From Frankia sp. (GTDB taxonomy: Bacteria > Actinomycetota > Actinomycetes > Frankiales > Frankiaceae), in contig JADGHD010000176.1 in NCBI GenBank assembly GCA_019689615.1, positions 1 to 8,724 of the forward strand: a stretch of DNA of 8,724 bases. Direction: 5' to 3'. Each line of letters starts with the position of its first letter. Position 1 is the first letter of the stretch. Made by a program: the position numbers and the translations under genes. Shown piece by piece: positions 6,056 through 8,724 of the stretch. The notes below the pieces were generated by a model. That model was not told where the DNA came from, did not search any database, and saw only the letters and a program-made list of their open reading frames with translations.

Positions 6056-7363
6056 TCAGCCGCCAGCGAGCAGCTCGGCCAGGGCCGGGGGCTGGCCGCC
6101 GGCGGACGCGCCAGCCACCGCGTGCGCCTGGAAGTACAGCAGGCTGACCACGGTCGCGCTGAACGACTTCGCGGTCGGGCCGAAGCCCTCGCTGTCCGGC
6201 GCCTGCGGCCAGGTGTGCCCGCCGCCGGCCGCCGCGAGCACGCCGACGTCCGGCTTGCCCTCGCAGGTCCAGGCGGTGAGCTCGCCCAGGCCCGGCAGCG
6301 GCTGGGTGACCGGCGCCGCGTCGCAGCCCGCCGCCTTGGCGTAGCGGTCGAGCCGCTCCAGCACGGGCTGGGCGGTCACCGAGTCGAACGGCGCCGGCCG
6401 CGGGGGCCCGCCGCCATCCCATGGCGAGATCGGGTCCTCGGTGCCATGGATCTCGAACAGGTTCGTGGTCGGCGACGGGCAGTCCTGCGGGATGACGCTG
6501 CCGGCGACCGACACGATCGCGGCGATCCGGCCGGGCATCGCGCAGCTCGCGGCGACCGCCATGTCCGCGCCGGTGCCGAGCCCGGTGGCGAACACCCGGT
6601 CGTCGGCCAGGCAGCCGCGGGTGTGCAGGTCGTTGAGCAGCACGTCGACGAACGCCACGTCGTCCGGGCCGGCCTCGGCCGAGCGGATGAAGTTCCACTG
6701 GTTGTTCTCGCCGACCGGGGTCGCGACAACGTAGCCCTTCTTGGTCGCCTCCGCCGCGAGCCCGGTGTAGACCTCCATGTCGGCCGCCGGCATCCCGGCG
6801 TTGTGGAAGTTCACGATCAGCGGCAGCGGCCCGGACTGCGGCCCCGTCTCCGGCACGCCGAGCAGGAAGGTCCTGGTGGTCTGGCCGACGGTGACCGTCT
6901 GCGTGGAGACGCCGGGTGGCAGCGCGGCGCCGGTGTCGCAGCCACTGCGCCCGGCCGGGACCGGGATGTACGGGGCCGGGGCGTTCGCGGTGGACCCGCC
7001 GTCGGGAACCCCGTCGCCGTCCGTGTCGGCGTTGGGGTCATCCGCGGCCGCCGCCGCGGCGGCCAGGCTCGCGCCGGGCGCCTCGTCGGACCGCTTGGTC
7101 GGGGCCTGCACGAGGGCGTACCAGAGCAGGAAGCCGATGATGCAGGTGGCGGCGACGATCGGCAGCCACTTCGGGTTGCCGCCGGCCCGCCGCCGCCCGG
7201 GCGACGACGCGCCACGGCCCGCCCGGCCGGTGGCGCCGCGGCCGCCGACCCGCCGGGCCGACAGGTCGGCTGCTGGTCTGGCGCCGGCGACGCGCGGAAT
7301 CCGGTCGCCGGCCCCCGGGTTACCGCCGGTCACGGCCCACACCGCTGGTCGGGTCGGTGGCAC
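6056..7363 (-). CDS. Membrane-anchored alpha/beta-hydrolase, PHB-depolymerase/LpqC esterase-like, nucleophile Ser replaced by Gly
   Basis: The product is 435 residues from the GTG at 7363. Residues 1-65 are basic and Gly/Arg-rich, presumably cytoplasmic. One membrane segment (about 66-87, WLPIVAATCIIGFLLWYALV) follows with no lipobox or clear cleavage site, suggesting a signal anchor. Next come an Ala-rich linker and a DxDxDGxxD motif (113-121), like thrombospondin type-3 calcium repeats. The hydrolase domain spans about 140-415. Its late motifs fit the esterase family: IHGTEDPISPW with Asp310, and GGGHTWP with His383. Where the family has GLSNG or similar, this protein has GLGTG, with Gly263 (codon GGC at 6575-6577) in place of the nucleophile serine. 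The early HG motif is also altered to NFHNAG (185-190). Six cysteines lie in the outer domain, allowing disulfides. It may be catalytically dead or binding-only; substrate unknown. GTGs at 7342 and 7333 are alternative starts with smaller overlap on rlmN. Confidence 0.85.
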   Translation of the reverse strand: MPPTRPAVWAVTGGNPGAGDRIPRVAGARPAADLSARRVGGRGATGRAGRGASSPGRRRAGGNPKWLPIVAATCIIGFLLWYALVQAPTKRSDEAPGASLAAAAAAADDPNADTDGDGVPDGGSTANAPAPYIPVPAGRSGCDTGAALPPGVSTQTVTVGQTTRTFLLGVPETGPQSGPLPLIVNFHNAGMPAADMEVYTGLAAEATKKGYVVATPVGENNQWNFIRSAEAGPDDVAFVDVLLNDLHTRGCLADDRVFATGLGTGADMAVAASCAMPGRIAAIVSVAGSVIPQDCPSPTTNLFEIHGTEDPISPWDGGGPPRPAPFDSVTAQPVLERLDRYAKAAGCDAAPVTQPLPGLGELTAWTCEGKPDVGVLAAAGGGHTWPQAPDSEGFGPTAKSFSATVVSLLYFQAHAVAGASAGGQPPALAELLAGG

Positions 7364-8609
7364 CGGCGCCGACGCCCGGGTCGGCGTTGTCGGCGGCGAG
7401 CTGGCCGCAGGCGGCGGCGATCTCGCGGCCCCTGGTGTCCCGGACGGTGGTGTTGATCCCGCGCGCCCGCAGCCGGTCGACGAAGGCGCGCGCGTTCCCG
7501 GCGGCGCTGGCCCGCCAGCTCGACCCGCGGGTCGGGTTCAGCGGGATCAGGTTGACGTGGGCCAGCTGGCCGGCGAGCAGGCTGGCCAGCAGGTCCGCCC
7601 GCTCCGGCTGGTCGTTGACCCCGTCGATGAGGGCGTACTCGATGCTCACCCGCCGGCCGGTGAGCTCGGCGTACTCCCAGGCCGCGGCGAGCACCTCGGC
7701 GACCGGCCAGCGGGTGTTGATCGGCACGAGCGTGTCGCGCAGCTCGTCGTCCGGGGCGTGCAGCGAGACCGCGAGCCGGACCGGCAGCCCCTCCCTGGCC
7801 AGCCGGCCGATCGCCGGGACCAGCCCGACGGTGGAGACGGTCAGCGCCCGCGCCGACAGGCCCAGCCCGGCCGGCGGCGGGTCGGCCAGCCGGCGCAGCG
7901 CCGTGACCACGGCGCGGTAGTTGGCCAGCGGCTCGCCCATCCCCATGAAGACCACGTTCGACAGCCGCCCGTCGCCGCCGGGCAGCTCGCCGCGCCGCAG
8001 CACCCGGGCGGCGTCGACGACCTGCTCGACGATCTCGGCGACGGACAGGTTGCGGGTGAGGCCACCCTGGCCGGTGGCGCAGAACGGGCAGGCCATGCCG
8101 CAGCCCGCCTGGCTGGAGACGCAGACGGTGGCCCGGTCCGGGTAGCGCATCAGCACCGACTCGATCACCGCGCCGTCCACGGTGCGCCACGCGGTCTTGC
8201 GGGTGGCGCCGTTGTCGCAGGTCAGCGTGCGGGCCGGGGTGAGCAGCCTGGGCAGCAGCGCATCGGCCAGCACGTCGCGGGCCGCCGCCGGCAGGTCGGT
8301 CATCCCGGCGGTGTCGCCAGGGGCGGCCAGCCGGGCGAAGTAGTGCCGGGACAGCTGGTCGGCGCGGAACGCGGGCTGGCCGAGCTCGGTCGCGGCCGCG
8401 CGGCGCTCGTCGCGGGACAGGTCGGCCAGGTGCCGAGGTGGGCGCGGGCGCCGGGACGGCGCGAGCGCCAGCACCGGCCGCCCGGACGGCGGGTCGGCGG
8501 GTGCCGTTTCCCATGGCGCCGGGAGCACCGCCGCGGGCGCCGGGGCGGACCGGGCGGCCACGTCCCGCGGCGCGCGCGAGGGGCCCGCGTGGGCGCGCGT
8601 GACAGTCAT
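7320..8609 (-). CDS. rlmN: Dual-specificity-type 23S rRNA (adenine(2503)-C(2))-methyltransferase, radical SAM
   Basis: RlmN methylates C2 of A2503 in the peptidyl-transferase region of 23S rRNA (and A37 of some tRNAs in E. coli) by radical SAM chemistry. The 429-residue product carries the cluster motif CGMACPFC (Cys170, Cys174, Cys177), preceded by CVSSQ with Cys163 (E. coli Cys118 equivalent). The methyl-carrying cysteine is Cys401 in CGQL (E. coli Cys355 equivalent). FMGMGEPLANY (221-231), LAVSLHAPDDELRDTLVPIN (279-298) and NLIPLNP (353-359) are also typical, so all catalytic residues are present. The first ~50 residues are an Ala/Pro-rich extension before the usual start of similarity (LADLSRDER), and a ~25-residue tail follows CGQL; both look dispensable. 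ATG 8609 (MTVTRAHAG) is chosen because it has a GGGGGAG just upstream. The frame is open to 8714, but that extension runs into adapter-like sequence. The end overlaps the esterase-like gene, suggesting one transcript. Confidence 0.95.
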   Translation of the reverse strand: MTVTRAHAGPSRAPRDVAARSAPAPAAVLPAPWETAPADPPSGRPVLALAPSRRPRPPRHLADLSRDERRAAATELGQPAFRADQLSRHYFARLAAPGDTAGMTDLPAAARDVLADALLPRLLTPARTLTCDNGATRKTAWRTVDGAVIESVLMRYPDRATVCVSSQAGCGMACPFCATGQGGLTRNLSVAEIVEQVVDAARVLRRGELPGGDGRLSNVVFMGMGEPLANYRAVVTALRRLADPPPAGLGLSARALTVSTVGLVPAIGRLAREGLPVRLAVSLHAPDDELRDTLVPINTRWPVAEVLAAAWEYAELTGRRVSIEYALIDGVNDQPERADLLASLLAGQLAHVNLIPLNPTRGSSWRASAAGNARAFVDRLRARGINTTVRDTRGREIAAACGQLAADNADPGVGAGATDPTSGVGRDRR

Positions 8610-8611
8610 AG

Positions 8612-8618
8612 CTCCCCC
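8612..8618 (-). promoter_or_regulatory. Ribosome binding site GGGGGAG of rlmN
   Basis: On the minus strand GGGGGAG lies 2 nt before the ATG at 8609 (4 nt counted from the G-run). The spacing is short, but it is the only purine-rich site near any candidate start and it supports ATG 8609. Confidence 0.4.
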
Positions 8619-8663
8619 AGTCTGCCAGGCTTGCCCGACCGGCCGGTCGGCGGCGGCTGGCTG

Positions 8664-8681
8664 AGGCCCCGTCGGGGGCCT
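8664..8681. repeat. Perfect inverted repeat upstream of rlmN
   Basis: AGGCCCC-GTCG-GGGGCCT is a perfect 7-bp stem with a 4-nt loop, 55 bp upstream of the rlmN start. It could be the terminator of a gene beyond the right edge or an operator. Nothing else in 8610-8699 looks like a gene or a clear promoter. Confidence 0.35.
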
Positions 8682-8699
8682 GCCCGGGGCCGTGGGTGG

Positions 8700-8724
8700 C
8701 TGGGTCTTATACACATCTCCCAGC
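8700..8724. other. Probable Nextera transposase adapter remnant at the contig end (artefact)
   Basis: From memory, the Nextera read-through adapter begins CTGTCTCTTATACACATCT and continues CCGAGC. The window matches it at 22 of 25 positions, including an unbroken 14-base core TCTTATACACATCT at 8705-8718. Mismatches are at 8703, 8704 and 8721. The AT-rich core stands out sharply from the surrounding GC-rich DNA. It should not be read as genome sequence. Confidence 0.85.

Noticed and set aside
5859..6344. Plus-strand frame carrying A-V/M-P-A-x pentapeptide repeats across the 15-bp repeat
   Set aside because: The 17-bp second unit breaks the regular period, the frame runs into the esterase-like gene on the opposite strand, and no ribosome site was seen. 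I treat the repeat as DNA-level only.
6122..7456. Plus-strand open frame of 444 codons opposite the esterase-like gene
   Set aside because: It is an Arg/Gly/Ala-rich shadow with no domain; the minus-strand gene explains the stretch.
8610..8714. Extension of rlmN upstream to a start at 8714
   Set aside because: The added residues begin inside the adapter-like sequence, and the ATG at 8609 has a ribosome site.
1..8724. Search for CRISPR arrays, tRNAs, rRNAs, insertion sequences and toxin-antitoxin or phage-defence genes
   Set aside because: No spaced direct repeats, cloverleaf-like sequences, transposase motifs or terminal inverted repeats with target duplications were seen; the AT-rich stretch at the right edge is adapter, not a mobile element.

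Overview
The window is very GC-rich DNA with strong G/C bias at third codon positions, and all seven protein genes lie on the minus strand. Gene order and protein sequences point to a high-GC actinobacterium, most likely Frankia or a close relative. The genus is inferred from style and gene order, not proven. The order dxr, site-2 protease, ispG, acetyltransferase matches my memory of the Mycobacterium tuberculosis block Rv2870c-Rv2869c-Rv2868c-Rv2867c.

Read in the direction of transcription (high to low coordinates), the layout is as follows. At 8700-8724 the sequence closely matches a Nextera transposase adapter, so the right edge is probably a contig end with an artefact. rlmN (8609-7320) encodes the radical-SAM methyltransferase for 23S rRNA A2503. 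Its end overlaps the start of a membrane-anchored alpha/beta-hydrolase of the PHB-depolymerase/LpqC esterase type (7363-6056), whose nucleophile serine appears to be replaced by glycine. A 265-bp spacer follows, with a GC stem-loop and about six copies of a 15-bp tandem repeat.

Next is a conserved housekeeping block. dxr (5790-4546) and ispG (3208-2054) encode two enzymes of the MEP isoprenoid pathway. Between them lies an M50 site-2 (intramembrane) protease of the Rip1/RseP type (4549-3344), whose start overlaps the dxr stop by 1 to 4 nt. ispG is followed after 20 bp by a two-domain GNAT acetyltransferase (2033-1182). After a 166-bp spacer, a lipoprotein substrate-binding protein of the SsuA/TauA/NMT1 type starts at 1015 and runs off the left edge.

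Most of the window is ordinary core genome. I found no mobile element, CRISPR array, tRNA or rRNA, and no convincing new multi-gene system. The points most worth a second look are the apparent pseudo-esterase, the tandem repeat upstream of dxr, the adapter-like fold-back at the right edge, and the truncated binding protein with its Ala-Pro tail.
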